Source: Chitinophaga solisilvae (GTDB lineage Bacteria; Bacteroidota; Bacteroidia; Chitinophagales; Chitinophagaceae). Taken from it: DNA of 64,000 nucleotides. The stretch lies in assembly GCF_009928525.1 (NCBI RefSeq), contig NZ_JAABOK010000010.1, positions 62,001-126,000 on the forward strand, written 5' to 3'. The position numbers and the translations under genes were made by a program. The notes beneath the pieces were generated by a model. It was not told the origin of the DNA. It was given only the letters and a program-made list of their open reading frames with translations, and made no database searches. Shown here piece by piece: positions 17,670 to 26,545 of the stretch (its first letter is position 1; the number at the start of each line of letters is the position of its first letter).

Positions 17670-18544
17670 TAAGACTGCAATATCTCTTTCACATTGTTAT
17701 AATAATTTCCTCCGAACAATACCAGGTGCACCAGCAGCGGATATAACTGACAGACGCCTATACGCTGCTGCCAGCCCGGTAACAGCGGCCAGGCGGCCTG
17801 GTAGGCATAGTAAAACTTAGTGTCGAAACCGCCGAAAAGCCTGGTCATCGCCAGGTCCATCTCCCGGTTACCATAATAAACTGCAGGATCAAACACACAG
17901 GCCCTTCCCTGCGCACCTACCATAAAATTGCCCGACCACAGATCGCCATGCAGCAATGCCGGCGCCTCCTGGGGAAATATCTGCGGTAACAGCCTGCATA
18001 AACGCTCTACCTGCTGCACCATATCCTTGTCTATAATATGCTGGTCGTAAGCCATCCTGGCCAGCGGCATCAGCCTGTTGAAAGCATAGAAAACAGACCA
18101 GCTGCTGTAAGGCGTATTAAACTGGCGGATGCTGCCCAGGTAATTGGCCGCCGGAAAACCAAAATGCGGCTGCGTTTTACGATGCTGCCGCGCCAGCCCG
18201 GTAGCAAAATCCTCCCAGAAATCATGTACGGCGCTGCCTTTAATGACCAGCTCTGTTATCAGGTAAGACTTTCCGCTCACGATGCCGTGCGCCAGCGGCT
18301 GCGGCACATGCAGCGCCTGCGCGCCACGCAGGGTTTCCAGCCCGGCAAATTCCCTGGCAAACATATCCGGATACTTTTTCGCATCATTCATCTTCAGAAA
18401 AAAATATCCTTCGTTGGTGGCTATACGGAATGTTTCGTTAATATCTCCGCCATGCACACTTTTTGCCTCATTAATATGTATTTTCACTTTTAGTTGTTCC
18501 GAAAGTGCCGCGCTCAGTTGTTTTTGTAAAATTTCATCTATCAT
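17666..18544 (-). CDS. Fructosamine kinase family protein
   Basis: A 292-residue kinase-fold protein of the fructosamine-3-kinase/ketosamine kinase family, which phosphorylates sugars attached to protein amines and so helps remove glycation. Seen are the ATP-lysine segment GYFFLKMNDA, the catalytic loop LLHGDLWSGNFMV (Asp after HG), and the metal-binding DPAVYYGNREMDLAMTRLFGG, both typical of this family rather than of antibiotic phosphotransferases. The 3' end overlaps the hybrid kinase by 4 bp; the 5' end lies only 14 bp from the divergent DUF3810 gene. Confidence 0.9.
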   Translation of the reverse strand: MIDEILQKQLSAALSEQLKVKIHINEAKSVHGGDINETFRIATNEGYFFLKMNDAKKYPDMFAREFAGLETLRGAQALHVPQPLAHGIVSGKSYLITELVIKGSAVHDFWEDFATGLARQHRKTQPHFGFPAANYLGSIRQFNTPYSSWSVFYAFNRLMPLARMAYDQHIIDKDMVQQVERLCRLLPQIFPQEAPALLHGDLWSGNFMVGAQGRACVFDPAVYYGNREMDLAMTRLFGGFDTKFYYAYQAAWPLLPGWQQRIGVCQLYPLLVHLVLFGGNYYNNVKEILQSY

Positions 18545-18558
18545 GTTTTGCCGCTTAT

Positions 18559-19644
18559 ATGGAAATAAAGGACAGAATTAAAAGGAAGATTATCCGTATT
18601 GTACTAACACTTACGGCTATACTGTTGTTAAAAGGATTATTCACATGGAGTCACCGCTTTAGCGATTTCTACTTCCACAGGTGGTATGATTGGGTGAGTG
18701 GAACGTTCCGTCAGGTAACAGGTATAGTGCCATTCAGTGTTGGCGACGTAATATATACTGCCTGGATTGTAACAGGTATATTTTTTCTGTTAAAACTATG
18801 TTATAAACTGATCCGCCTGCTGTGGGCAGAAGCAGGATTACTGTTTCTCAGAGGCATTCACACCCTGCTGAAGCTGTATCTCGCCTTCCTCATACTCTGG
18901 GGATTAAATTATGACCGCAATACCCTTTTGCGCGATACCGGTATTGTTACCGGTAAATACGATACGCAGCAGCTTTATCAGCTTTCCGATACCCTGCTGC
19001 GGCTGGTAAACAGAGAGAAGGCCAACCTCGGCGATACCCTGCATGCTGCCGCTGTCAATATCTCCGGTCCGGCTGTTTTTAAAATGTCGCTCCGTGCCTA
19101 TGATTCCGCCGCCGTAAAGTGGCCGGCCCTCCGCTACCGCCATCCCAGCGTGAAGCCCGCCCTGTTCGGCGAATGGCTCAACTACCCCGGCGTTACGGGC
19201 TACCTGAACCCCTTTACGGCAGAGGCCCAGGTAAATACGACGGTGCCAGCTGTGGTACAGCCTTTCGTGACATGTCACGAAATAGCCCACCAGATTGGCT
19301 ATGCGCCGGAGGAAGATGCCAATTTCGTAGGATACCTCGCCGCTACCAGCATTCCCGATAGCCGTTTCCGTTATGCGGCCAATTTCGATATGCTGCTGTA
19401 CAGCGTACGGCAGCTGGGCCGCCGCGATACCACCCTCGCAAAGGAAATCTGGCACAGAACCGTGCCCGGTGTGAAAGCGGATTACGAGGTAATCATGAAC
19501 TTCTACGAAAAGTATACAGGCAAAATAGAGGATTATTCCACTGTTCTGTACGATCAGTACCTCAAAGCCAATAAGCAGGATAAAGGCATCCGCAGCTACA
19601 GCGAAGTAACCGGCTGGCTGATCGCCTACTTTCAGATACGCTAG
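18559..19644 (+). CDS. DUF3810 membrane protein, putative zinc metallopeptidase
   Basis: A 361-residue protein with three N-terminal membrane helices (ILLLKGLFTW, the segment around VIYTAWIVTGIFFLL, and LLKLYLAFLILWGLNY) followed by a large soluble domain containing CHEIAHQIGYAPEEDANFVG: an HExxH motif (about residues 240-244) with a downstream Glu as a possible third zinc ligand. This is the DUF3810 pattern; function is not established. The ATG at 18559 is preferred to upstream starts that would lie in the neighbour's coding region. The 3' end overlaps arginase by 4 bp. Confidence 0.85.
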   Translation: MEIKDRIKRKIIRIVLTLTAILLLKGLFTWSHRFSDFYFHRWYDWVSGTFRQVTGIVPFSVGDVIYTAWIVTGIFFLLKLCYKLIRLLWAEAGLLFLRGIHTLLKLYLAFLILWGLNYDRNTLLRDTGIVTGKYDTQQLYQLSDTLLRLVNREKANLGDTLHAAAVNISGPAVFKMSLRAYDSAAVKWPALRYRHPSVKPALFGEWLNYPGVTGYLNPFTAEAQVNTTVPAVVQPFVTCHEIAHQIGYAPEEDANFVGYLAATSIPDSRFRYAANFDMLLYSVRQLGRRDTTLAKEIWHRTVPGVKADYEVIMNFYEKYTGKIEDYSTVLYDQYLKANKQDKGIRSYSEVTGWLIAYFQIR

Positions 19645-20588
19645 TTCATCATCAGCACGTTCACGCTGCGCTGCAGTATGTTGAAGGCTATCTCCGCCAT
19701 CAGGTTCTCGCGGTCCAGTGTAGGATTCACTTCCGTGATTTCAAAACAGCAGATCTTACGGTGCTGCATGAACTTGGCGATCAGATCTTCCGCCTCGCGC
19801 TCCCGAAGGCCGTTGCTGACCGGTGTGCCGGTGCCTCTGGAGATAGAGGCATCCAGGCTGTCCACATCAAAGGAAACATAAATATAGTCGCAGTCACTGA
19901 GATAACGGAAAACGGAACGGGAAATGTTCTCCGGTCCCTTGCGCCGTACTTCATTGGTGGTAATTACCTTCATACCATATTGCTTGATCAGGTAATCTTC
20001 TTCCTTTTCATAATCTCTCAGGGAGATGAACACAATATCTTCCGGTAATACCTTCGGAGAAATTTTTCCGATATTTTTCAGGGCATTCCAAAGGCCAGCG
20101 GTATTTTCATCCAGGTCATGCACCTTACAGTCCAGATTGTCTTCCGCAATGGCTGTTGCCAGCGGCATACCATGCATATTGCCGGAAGGGGTGGTGTAAG
20201 GGGTATGCAGGTCGGCATGGGCATCTATCCATATAACTCCCAGTTTGGCTTTGGGATGCGCCATTTTCAGCCCGGCGATAGTGGCGCCGGCAGTGCTGTG
20301 GTCGCCGGACAGCAGTACCGGAAACCAGTTGGCTTTAACCGTTTCACATACGCTTTTACTGATGCGCTCATACATATTCACGGTGCCTTTGATCCGCTTG
20401 GCGTAAGGCGATTCAATCGGTTCAAACAGCAGCTTGTTCTCCGTCTCAATTGCTTCGGTGGGGAAGTGCACAAAAAAGTTGCTCATAAAGTCCAGCGCTG
20501 CAATCTTGATGGCGTCTACACCCAGACTTGCACCCCTGGTACCGGCTCCTATTTCTGATTTAACTTCAATTATCTTAATATTCTTCAT
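19641..20588 (-). CDS. rocF: Arginase
   Basis: A 315-residue ureohydrolase that splits arginine into ornithine and urea. The manganese-binding motifs are intact: LLSGDHSTAGATI, WIDAHADLHTP and SFDVDSLDAS. The segment TPSGNMHGMPLA after the DAHAD motif is the arginase signature and separates it from agmatinases. The N-terminal half is somewhat divergent from Bacillus RocF, so formiminoglutamase is a minor alternative. Upstream there is an inverted repeat that may be an operator. It converges on, and overlaps by 4 bp, the DUF3810 gene. Confidence 0.88.
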   Translation of the reverse strand: MKNIKIIEVKSEIGAGTRGASLGVDAIKIAALDFMSNFFVHFPTEAIETENKLLFEPIESPYAKRIKGTVNMYERISKSVCETVKANWFPVLLSGDHSTAGATIAGLKMAHPKAKLGVIWIDAHADLHTPYTTPSGNMHGMPLATAIAEDNLDCKVHDLDENTAGLWNALKNIGKISPKVLPEDIVFISLRDYEKEEDYLIKQYGMKVITTNEVRRKGPENISRSVFRYLSDCDYIYVSFDVDSLDASISRGTGTPVSNGLREREAEDLIAKFMQHRKICCFEITEVNPTLDRENLMAEIAFNILQRSVNVLMMN

Positions 20589-20591
20589 AAA

Positions 20592-20629
20592 GTTCTCATT
20601 ACAGGCAAGCTACAGGATTTTATGAGAAC
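20592..20629. promoter_or_regulatory. Inverted repeat upstream of arginase
   Basis: GTTCTCAT and ATGAGAAC form 8-bp arms 22 bp apart, starting 3 bp upstream of the arginase start codon. It could be an operator or a leader hairpin. No U run follows, so it is not a terminator. This is inferred from symmetry alone. Confidence 0.3.
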
Positions 20630-20835
20630 GCCCAAAAGCGTCGTGCCCGGAAAACAGTAAAAAGTGCGGGGAAACACATAAACCAAATCGAATACAGTAG
20701 CCTAATTGTAACATTTTATTCAATAATTTCCCGGTAATGGTTGACAACGTTGAATTTTAGGACAGTCATTTTTTTACGTCCCTATTTATAAATAATTTGG
20801 GTTTACAACTTAAAACACAAAAAACAACTTTAACC

Positions 20836-21978
20836 ATGGATTTTCAACTTACGGAAGAGCATCTGATGATTCAGAAGGCAGCGCGGGATTTTGCTGTAAC
20901 AGAATTATTGCCAGGAGTGATTGAACGCGACGAACACCAGAAGTTTCCTGCGGAACAGATCAAGAAACTGGGAGAACTGGGTTTCCTGGGAATGATGGTA
21001 AGCCCTGAATACGGTGGCGCCGGCCTGGACACTATTTCGTATGTACTGGCCATGGAAGAAATATCCAAGGTAGATGCTTCTGCCTCCGTGGTGATGAGCG
21101 TGAATAACTCCCTGGTTTGCTGGGGGCTCGAAACCTTTGGTACGGAAGAACAGAAAAGAAAATACCTGGTGCCGCTGGCAAAAGGAGAGATCATCGGCGC
21201 CTTCCTGCTCAGCGAGCCGGAAGCCGGATCCGACGCCACCTCCCAGCGCACTACTGCTGAAGATAAAGGCGATCATTACCTTGTAAACGGTACCAAAAAC
21301 TGGATCACCAACGGTAATTCCGCCAGCGTATACCTCGTGATCTGCCAGACGCACCCGGAAAAAGGCAGCAAAGGCATCAACGCCCTGATTATAGAGAAAA
21401 ACAGCCCCGGCGTTACCGTGGGCGCCAAAGAAAATAAACTCGGCATCCGCGGCAGCGATACCCACAGTATCATGTTCCAGGATGTGAAAGTGCCTATGGA
21501 AAACAGGATCGGCGAAGATGGCTTCGGCTTTAAATTCGCTATGAAAACACTGGCCGGCGGCCGTATCGGCATCGCGTCCCAGGCACTGGGTATTGCCAGC
21601 GGCGCCTATGAACTGGCACTCAAATACTCTAAGGAAAGAAAAGCTTTCGGTAAGGAAATCTGCCAGCACCAGGCCATCCAGTTCAAACTGGCAGACATGG
21701 CCACCCGCATCGAAGCCTCCCGCCTCCTCTGCCTCAAGGCAGCCTGGGAAAAAGACAACCATCTCGACTACACCCTCAGCGGCTCTATGGCGAAAGTATT
21801 CTCTTCCGAAACCGCCATGTGGGTAACCACCGAAGCCGTACAGGTACACGGCGGCTACGGCTTCGTAAAGGAATACCACGTAGAACGCCTCATGCGCGAC
21901 GCTAAAATTACCCAGATATACGAAGGCACGAGTGAAGTACAGCGGATAGTTATTAGCAGATCGATATTAGGGAAATAA
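20836..21978 (+). CDS. Acyl-CoA dehydrogenase, short-chain type
   Basis: A 380-residue flavoenzyme that introduces the alpha-beta double bond into acyl-CoA. Motifs: MDFQLTEEHLMIQKAARDFA at the start, AFLLSEPEAGSDATSQRT, the flavin-binding VNGTKNWITNG, and the C-terminal catalytic base in IYEGTSEVQR (the Glu position of butyryl- and short-chain enzymes). No ETF genes are adjacent. The ATG at 20836 gives the usual N-terminus. The stop TAA is also the first triplet of palindrome E2. Confidence 0.95.
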   Translation: MDFQLTEEHLMIQKAARDFAVTELLPGVIERDEHQKFPAEQIKKLGELGFLGMMVSPEYGGAGLDTISYVLAMEEISKVDASASVVMSVNNSLVCWGLETFGTEEQKRKYLVPLAKGEIIGAFLLSEPEAGSDATSQRTTAEDKGDHYLVNGTKNWITNGNSASVYLVICQTHPEKGSKGINALIIEKNSPGVTVGAKENKLGIRGSDTHSIMFQDVKVPMENRIGEDGFGFKFAMKTLAGGRIGIASQALGIASGAYELALKYSKERKAFGKEICQHQAIQFKLADMATRIEASRLLCLKAAWEKDNHLDYTLSGSMAKVFSSETAMWVTTEAVQVHGGYGFVKEYHVERLMRDAKITQIYEGTSEVQRIVISRSILGK

Positions 21979-22099
21979 TTACGAATTACGAATTGCGAAT
22001 TACGAATGAGGAGCGAAGACATAAGCGAAAAAGCAAATTTCTTTATCCGCTTATGTCTTCGCTCCTCATTCGTAATTCGCAATTCGTAATTCGTAATTA
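21976..22099. repeat. Palindrome E2 (family A, subfamily 2)
   Basis: A 124-bp inverted repeat with AATTACG heptamer arms (third unit AATTGCG in both) and inner stem GAGGAGCGAAGACATAAGCG. It starts at the TAA of the acyl-CoA dehydrogenase gene and ends 13 bp before the -7 promoter element of yggS. Unlike most copies it lies between two genes on the same strand. Confidence 0.92.
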
Positions 22100-22111
22100 A
22101 TAATTCGTAAT

Positions 22112-22119
22112 TATCTTTG
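22112..22119 (+). promoter_or_regulatory. -7 element of the yggS promoter
   Basis: TATCTTTG matches TAnnTTTG exactly and ends 5 bp before the ATG at 22125, so transcription should begin at or next to the start codon (leaderless mRNA). The -33 region would fall in the end of palindrome E2. Confidence 0.6.
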
Positions 22120-22124
22120 CCCCT

Positions 22125-22814
22125 ATGGCTATCAACATCACCGCCCACAAAGCGGTCCTGTCGCAGTTGGCGCCTTATAATGCCAGACTGGTGGCGGTTT
22201 CTAAAACCAAACCGGTTGAAGATATAAAGGCGTTCTATGAAGCAGGACAAAGAATATTTGGCGAAAATTACGTACAGGAATTAGTAGAAAAACAGGCTCA
22301 GTTGCCTGCTGATATTGAATGGCATTTTATTGGCCACCTCCAGTCCAATAAGGTGAAGTACATGGCTCCCTTTGTACATACCATTCATGCGGTAGACACC
22401 CTGAAGCTACTGCAGGAAATCAGCAAACAGGCCGCTAAACATCAGCGGACCATCCATTGTCTGCTGCAGGTACATATTGCGGCAGAAGAAACCAAATTCG
22501 GTATGAACCGGCAGGAGTTACAGCAATTGCTGGAATATTGGGCTGCCAACGCCCCGCAGTTTTCACATGTACGCATTGCCGGCATGATGGGAATGGCCAC
22601 CAACACCACCAATGAAACTCAGATCCGTGAAGAGTTCCACCAGCTCCACCAATTATTCGGGTCTGTAAAATCAACATTTTTTAACAACCACGATTATTTC
22701 AGGGAACTATCCATCGGCATGAGCGCTGACTACACCATCGCACTGGAGGAGGGAAGTACTATGGTACGTATAGGCAGCCTGCTGTTCGGAGAAAGGAACT
22801 ATAACGGTAAATAG
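22125..22814 (+). CDS. yggS: YggS/PLPBP family PLP-binding protein
   Basis: A 229-residue pyridoxal-phosphate homeostasis protein with the fold of the alanine racemase barrel but no racemase activity. The PLP lysine is in LVAVSKTKPVEDIKA, with AGQRIFGENYVQELVEK, IEWHFIGHLQSNKVKY and the C-terminal ELSIGMSADYTIALEEGST, all hallmarks. Length is standard. It follows palindrome E2 and appears to be transcribed from its own near-leaderless promoter. Confidence 0.96.
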   Translation: MAINITAHKAVLSQLAPYNARLVAVSKTKPVEDIKAFYEAGQRIFGENYVQELVEKQAQLPADIEWHFIGHLQSNKVKYMAPFVHTIHAVDTLKLLQEISKQAAKHQRTIHCLLQVHIAAEETKFGMNRQELQQLLEYWAANAPQFSHVRIAGMMGMATNTTNETQIREEFHQLHQLFGSVKSTFFNNHDYFRELSIGMSADYTIALEEGSTMVRIGSLLFGERNYNGK

Positions 22815-22856
22815 TATACGAAAATACTGTTTGCCCTCACCGCTTAAAATGAGCTT

Positions 22857-24095
22857 ATGAAGAAACTATGGATCTGCTGCCTCGCAGGTATGGCACTGGC
22901 TGCCTGCAATGCCGGCAATACTAAGAAAGAACTGGTAAATGGTGTCTGGCAGGCAAAACTGCACCGGGCCGACGGTGCAGATATTGTCTTCAACTTTGAT
23001 GTGAAAGATAGCCTCGGTAAAAAAGTACTCTATGTCATCAACTCATCCGACCGGCTGCTGGTAGACGATATCACCGTAACCGGCGATTCCGTATTCATTA
23101 AAATGCCCTTCTTCGATTCTGAATTTAAAGCACAGCTTACCGGCGACGGCAAACTGGAAGGCCAGTGGATCCGGCACCTGGCCGATAAAGATGCCAGCAT
23201 TCCGTTTACCGCCGTACCCAATACCGCAGAAAGGTTTAAACCCGGCAAACCAGCAACCACACAGGTTACCGGCCGCTGGGTAACACAGTTCCTCGATAAG
23301 GATAAATCTTCCGATGCCATCGGGGAATTCAAACAAACCGGTGAGGTGGTACATGGTACGTTCCTGACCTCTACCGGCGACTACCGCTTCCTGGACGGTA
23401 TCATGGACGGAGATACCCTGCGCCTCTCCACTTTCGACGGCTCTCATGCCTATTACTTTACAGCAGTAGTGGGAAAAGACAGTATCACCAACGGCCGCTT
23501 CTATGCCGGTATAGGCGACCATCAGGAAACGTGGACCGCCGTGAGAAATGACAGCGCGAAACTGCCCGATGAAAGGACCCTGGCTACTGTAAAACCCGGT
23601 CAATCCCGACTGAACTTCACCTTCCCCGATCTGAACGGTAATAAAGTGAGCATTAATGACGACCGCTTCAAAAATAAAGTGGTGGTGATTACCCTCATGG
23701 GCTCCTGGTGCCCCAACTGTATGGATGAAACAGGTTTCCTCAGCAACTGGTATAAAAAGAATAAGGACAGGGGAGTGGAAGTAATCGGACTGGCCTACGA
23801 ACGTACCACCGATTTCGAAAAATCCAAAAAGAGCCTCACCGGCTTCCTCACCCGGTTTGATGTGACCTATCCGGTACTCATCACCGGCGTAACACCCGCA
23901 GATCCGGAAAAAGGAGAAAAAACACTGCCGCAGCTCACCGGTATCAAAGGATTTCCGACCACTATCTTCATCGATAAAAAAGGTAATGTGAAAGAAGTAC
24001 ATACCGGTTTCTCCGGACCCGGTACCGGCGAACATTTTGAACAGTTTAAAGCGGACTTTGACCGGCTGATCAGCAGCCTCCTGGCTGAGAGTTAG
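22857..24095 (+). CDS. TlpA-like thioredoxin lipoprotein
   Basis: A 412-residue lipoprotein with signal peptide and lipobox (MALAACNAGN). The N-terminal 240 residues form two beta-rich segments of about 110 residues that begin with VNGVWQAKLH and VTGRWVTQFL and look like a duplicated domain. The C-terminal 160 residues are a thioredoxin fold: LMGSWCPNCMDETGFL holds the redox CxxC (CPNC), and GIKGFPTTIFID the cis-proline. It should act in the periplasm or on the outer membrane as a thiol-disulfide reductase. It follows yggS by 42 bp and may share its transcript. Confidence 0.9.
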   Translation: MKKLWICCLAGMALAACNAGNTKKELVNGVWQAKLHRADGADIVFNFDVKDSLGKKVLYVINSSDRLLVDDITVTGDSVFIKMPFFDSEFKAQLTGDGKLEGQWIRHLADKDASIPFTAVPNTAERFKPGKPATTQVTGRWVTQFLDKDKSSDAIGEFKQTGEVVHGTFLTSTGDYRFLDGIMDGDTLRLSTFDGSHAYYFTAVVGKDSITNGRFYAGIGDHQETWTAVRNDSAKLPDERTLATVKPGQSRLNFTFPDLNGNKVSINDDRFKNKVVVITLMGSWCPNCMDETGFLSNWYKKNKDRGVEVIGLAYERTTDFEKSKKSLTGFLTRFDVTYPVLITGVTPADPEKGEKTLPQLTGIKGFPTTIFIDKKGNVKEVHTGFSGPGTGEHFEQFKADFDRLISSLLAES

Positions 24096-24123
24096 TAACG
24101 GACAAAAAACGCAGAAAATAATG

Positions 24124-24169
24124 CAGATCCTTCCTGGTACATGGTTTCCGGGAAGGATCTGACTTTTTA
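24124..24169 (+). terminator. Intrinsic terminator after the thioredoxin gene
   Basis: CAGATCCTTCC and GGAAGGATCTG form an 11-bp stem with a 16-nt loop, followed by ACTTTTTAA. It is 28 bp past the stop codon. Confidence 0.8.
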
Positions 24170-24491
24170 AGAAAATTTATTTTTTCATCTCTTTCAAAAA
24201 GTATTGAAAAATTGAAAATCTTAACTATTTTACTGCTCCGTTTGACTTTATGAATTCCATTATCTAACACGCTTGTCTCATCCACACCGGAACAATGTCA
24301 ATCCTGGTATTGTTCCGGATAGCTTTCTTTAACTGCAGAATGCAGGTTCCACGATTTACTCTCCCGTTGTTTAATAGCATCTTAACATTTCCTGTGCCCG
24401 TTCTGGCCTGATATTTGAAAATTTGCTTTTCTGTGCAGGGCACTAAACCTCGCACTGGAATCATTTGTTAAACCATAAAACACTTCACATT
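24170..24491. other. Intergenic stretch with a 10-bp inverted repeat
   Basis: No convincing gene is seen in these 322 bp; the open frames are short and lack family features. The only structure is an inverted repeat at 24287-24318 (CCGGAACAAT and ATTGTTCCGG, 12-nt loop) without a U run. It could be an operator or a small-RNA hairpin upstream of the YtxH gene, but there is no further support. Confidence 0.4.
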
Positions 24492-24794
24492 ATGTCTACT
24501 ACCAAATTTTTAGCAGGTGCAATAGCCGGGTTAACCACAGGGATTGTCATTGGTATGTTAACAGCTCCTGACCGTGGAGATGAGATCAGAAAGAAAATCA
24601 AGAATAAGGCAGATGGCTGGCGCAGTAAAATTAATGGTTTGGTTGACCGCGGAGCAGAGGACCTTTCAGACCTTAAACATGTCTTCGAAAACGAAATCGA
24701 CGGTCTGCAGGACGATGTGCGCGAACGTGTACTGAAACTGATCAATAAAAGCCAGAAGAAATATAATAGATTTAAGAGCGAAGCGCTTTCTTAG
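24492..24794 (+). CDS. YtxH domain protein
   Basis: A 100-residue protein: a glycine-rich N-terminal membrane helix (FLAGAIAGLTTGIVIGMLTA) followed by APDRGDEIRKKIKNKA, the YtxH signature, and a charged helical tail likely to form a coiled coil. YtxH proteins are small stress-linked membrane proteins of unclear function. The ATG at 24492 places the helix at the correct distance from the start. Convergent with a SRPBCC gene across palindrome E3. Confidence 0.88.
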   Translation: MSTTKFLAGAIAGLTTGIVIGMLTAPDRGDEIRKKIKNKADGWRSKINGLVDRGAEDLSDLKHVFENEIDGLQDDVRERVLKLINKSQKKYNRFKSEALS

Positions 24795-24800
24795 AATAAA

Positions 24801-24940
24801 TAATTACGAATTACGAATTGCGAATTACGAATGTAGAAGCGAAGATTAAACCGAAGATTATTAGGGATAACTATTAAATATCTCCTTAAATCTTCGGTTT
24901 AATCTTCGCTTCTACATTCGTAATTCGCAATTCGCAATTT
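24801..24940. repeat. Palindrome E3 (family A, subfamily 1)
   Basis: A 140-bp inverted repeat. The left arm has four AATTACG-type heptamers, the right arm three, so one unit has been gained or lost. The inner stem opens GTAGAAGCGAAGATTAAACC, shared with E7, and GATAACTAT precedes the loop as in E1 and E7. It sits between the YtxH stop (6 bp away) and the SRPBCC stop (3 bp away). Confidence 0.9.
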
Positions 24941-24943
24941 AAA

Positions 24944-25669
24944 TCAATTAATAATCTCCCCTGTTTCCATATAATTCTTGAATCGCTTAATATCATTCAC
25001 CACCATGTTCTCAAAGGCGGGATTGAGCAGCCAGGCCAGTCCGGTGCCCATGTAGCCGGCAGGAGGGCGGTAGGTAATCATCACATCTATTTCAGTTCCG
25101 CCGTTAAGAGTGTCCCGGAAGGTGACACGCCCAGCAGTAGCGATAGAAGAGCCGGGTAAGGAGCGCCAGCCCAGCATTTCGCCAGGAATTTCCTTCACTA
25201 TTTCAGCATCCCATTCTAAAGTGCCGATACCGCCTGGTCCCTTTGCTTTCCAGTGAGAGCGCATCGGATCAATTTCTTCTACCGACAGCAGATGTTTCAT
25301 AAATACCGGCAGATTGCCCAGCTGCCGCCAGAAATAATATACTTCCTCCTTCGGATTTTCAATAATAAGCGAAGTGCGAATGTTCACAGAAGACGTGTGC
25401 CTGTCCGGCTTCCGCTTGCCCAGCAGGCCGTTAATCAGGTCGTTGCCGGAAATACCGCGGTACAACAGGTAGCCTGCGCCCAGCAATTTGAAAAGACTGC
25501 CCAGCGGGTGTTTGTCTACCTTGCTGATAGCGCTTCCCAGCAGCCAGGCGCCCGTAAAAATGGATACTATTCTGCCTTCCGGCGTAACGTTGATAATGTT
25601 GGAGCCATCGTATAAAGAACCGGCCTTTGGTTGCTCCTGAGTAGTTGTCTGGTTTATCATGGAATTCAT
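24944..25669 (-). CDS. Membrane protein with DUF2892-like segment and SRPBCC domain
   Basis: A 241-residue protein. The first 90 residues contain NVTPEGRIVSIFTGAWLLG and LFKLLGAGYLLYRGISG, two short hydrophobic segments resembling the YgaP/DUF2892 inner-membrane motif. The rest (from VNIRTSLIIENPKEEVYYFW) is an SRPBCC/START-like ligand-binding domain of the polyketide-cyclase/coenzyme Q-binding type, with LPVFMKHLLSVEEID and TEIDVMITYRPPAG. This fusion is common in soil bacteria and usually uncharacterised. Its stop is 3 bp from palindrome E3. Confidence 0.85.
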   Translation of the reverse strand: MNSMINQTTTQEQPKAGSLYDGSNIINVTPEGRIVSIFTGAWLLGSAISKVDKHPLGSLFKLLGAGYLLYRGISGNDLINGLLGKRKPDRHTSSVNIRTSLIIENPKEEVYYFWRQLGNLPVFMKHLLSVEEIDPMRSHWKAKGPGGIGTLEWDAEIVKEIPGEMLGWRSLPGSSIATAGRVTFRDTLNGGTEIDVMITYRPPAGYMGTGLAWLLNPAFENMVVNDIKRFKNYMETGEIIN

Positions 25670-25808
25670 ATTACATTTTGGGGAATACCCGCTAAAACCC
25701 TGCTGTTTTACAGGAATTTCATATTTGATTGATATTTATTTATATAGATATTAAAGAATAATACCCATTTATGTGGCGCGATAGATACGGTGCGTATTTT
25801 ATTACACA

Positions 25809-26444
25809 CTATTTATAGGAAGCCTGCAGCACCTCATAAATATTTTTTCCCCAGGCAGGAGAGAATTCATCAGCAGGTGTAAAAGCAGCGAATTTAGCGC
25901 CGGTTTCCTCTACCACGGCCCTGGCCCGCTTCTTACCACCACCGAAAATAGCCGGTGTATAATAGATATTCAGCGCTTTGATAAGAAAGGCGCGGGGGTT
26001 GGACGAGTCTGCGGAAATAGCCTTCTGGGCATAATCGCGGCTTTCAGCGCCTAATGCAGCGCCACGGGATGGCACCGCATTAATGCGGGCAGATAGCCAG
26101 TAGCCCATCAGCGTCAGCGTTTCTGTATTCCCCGGCTGTAAAGCCAAAGCATTTCTCACAAAGGGTTCTGCCTGATTGCACAACACCTCGGACATTTTTT
26201 TGGGCGTCTTGAATGACAACTGCGTATAAGCCCATCCGGCGTAATATTGCAACAGCCATATGTCCGGATATTGCCCGGCCAGCTTCGCCAGTGTATCCAC
26301 ATGAGGAGCCCAGGCAGAAGGCGTCGCTTTTTCCAGCGCCTGCAGCTGCGCTTTCAGCAACGGCTGCCACGGCTCTTCTGTAGCGGCTGCCACCGGCCGA
26401 TAAGTCAGTAAAAAGGATAGAAAGAGTAAGGATATGACTTTCAT
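25809..26444 (-). CDS. Secreted TPR-like protein of unknown function
   Basis: A 211-residue protein with a clear signal peptide from the ATG at 26444 (MKVISLLFLSFLLTYRPVAAA). The mature part looks all-helical with degenerate tetratricopeptide repeats: YPDIWLLQYYAGWAYTQLSF, AEPFVRNALALQPGNTETLT and ESRDYAQKAISADSSNPRAF. Such proteins usually hold partners in the periplasm. No catalytic motif is seen. It is divergent from the DUF1080 gene. Confidence 0.75.
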   Translation of the reverse strand: MKVISLLFLSFLLTYRPVAAATEEPWQPLLKAQLQALEKATPSAWAPHVDTLAKLAGQYPDIWLLQYYAGWAYTQLSFKTPKKMSEVLCNQAEPFVRNALALQPGNTETLTLMGYWLSARINAVPSRGAALGAESRDYAQKAISADSSNPRAFLIKALNIYYTPAIFGGGKKRARAVVEETGAKFAAFTPADEFSPAWGKNIYEVLQASYK

Positions 26445-26545
26445 AAACATGGTATTACTATAGCTGTCCGTCACTAATTATATGCCAGCATAAAGGCAGA
26501 TGTATTGTATTTTTCTTCCTGATAACCTATCTTAACCGGCCAAAC

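Noticed and set aside
20905..21879. A 324-codon minus-strand frame under the acyl-CoA dehydrogenase
   Set aside because: Shadow of a well-supported gene; the translation has no recognisable motif.
24170..24491. Possible riboswitch or small RNA upstream of the YtxH gene
   Set aside because: Only one simple inverted repeat is visible, with no known aptamer pattern, terminator or promoter pair.
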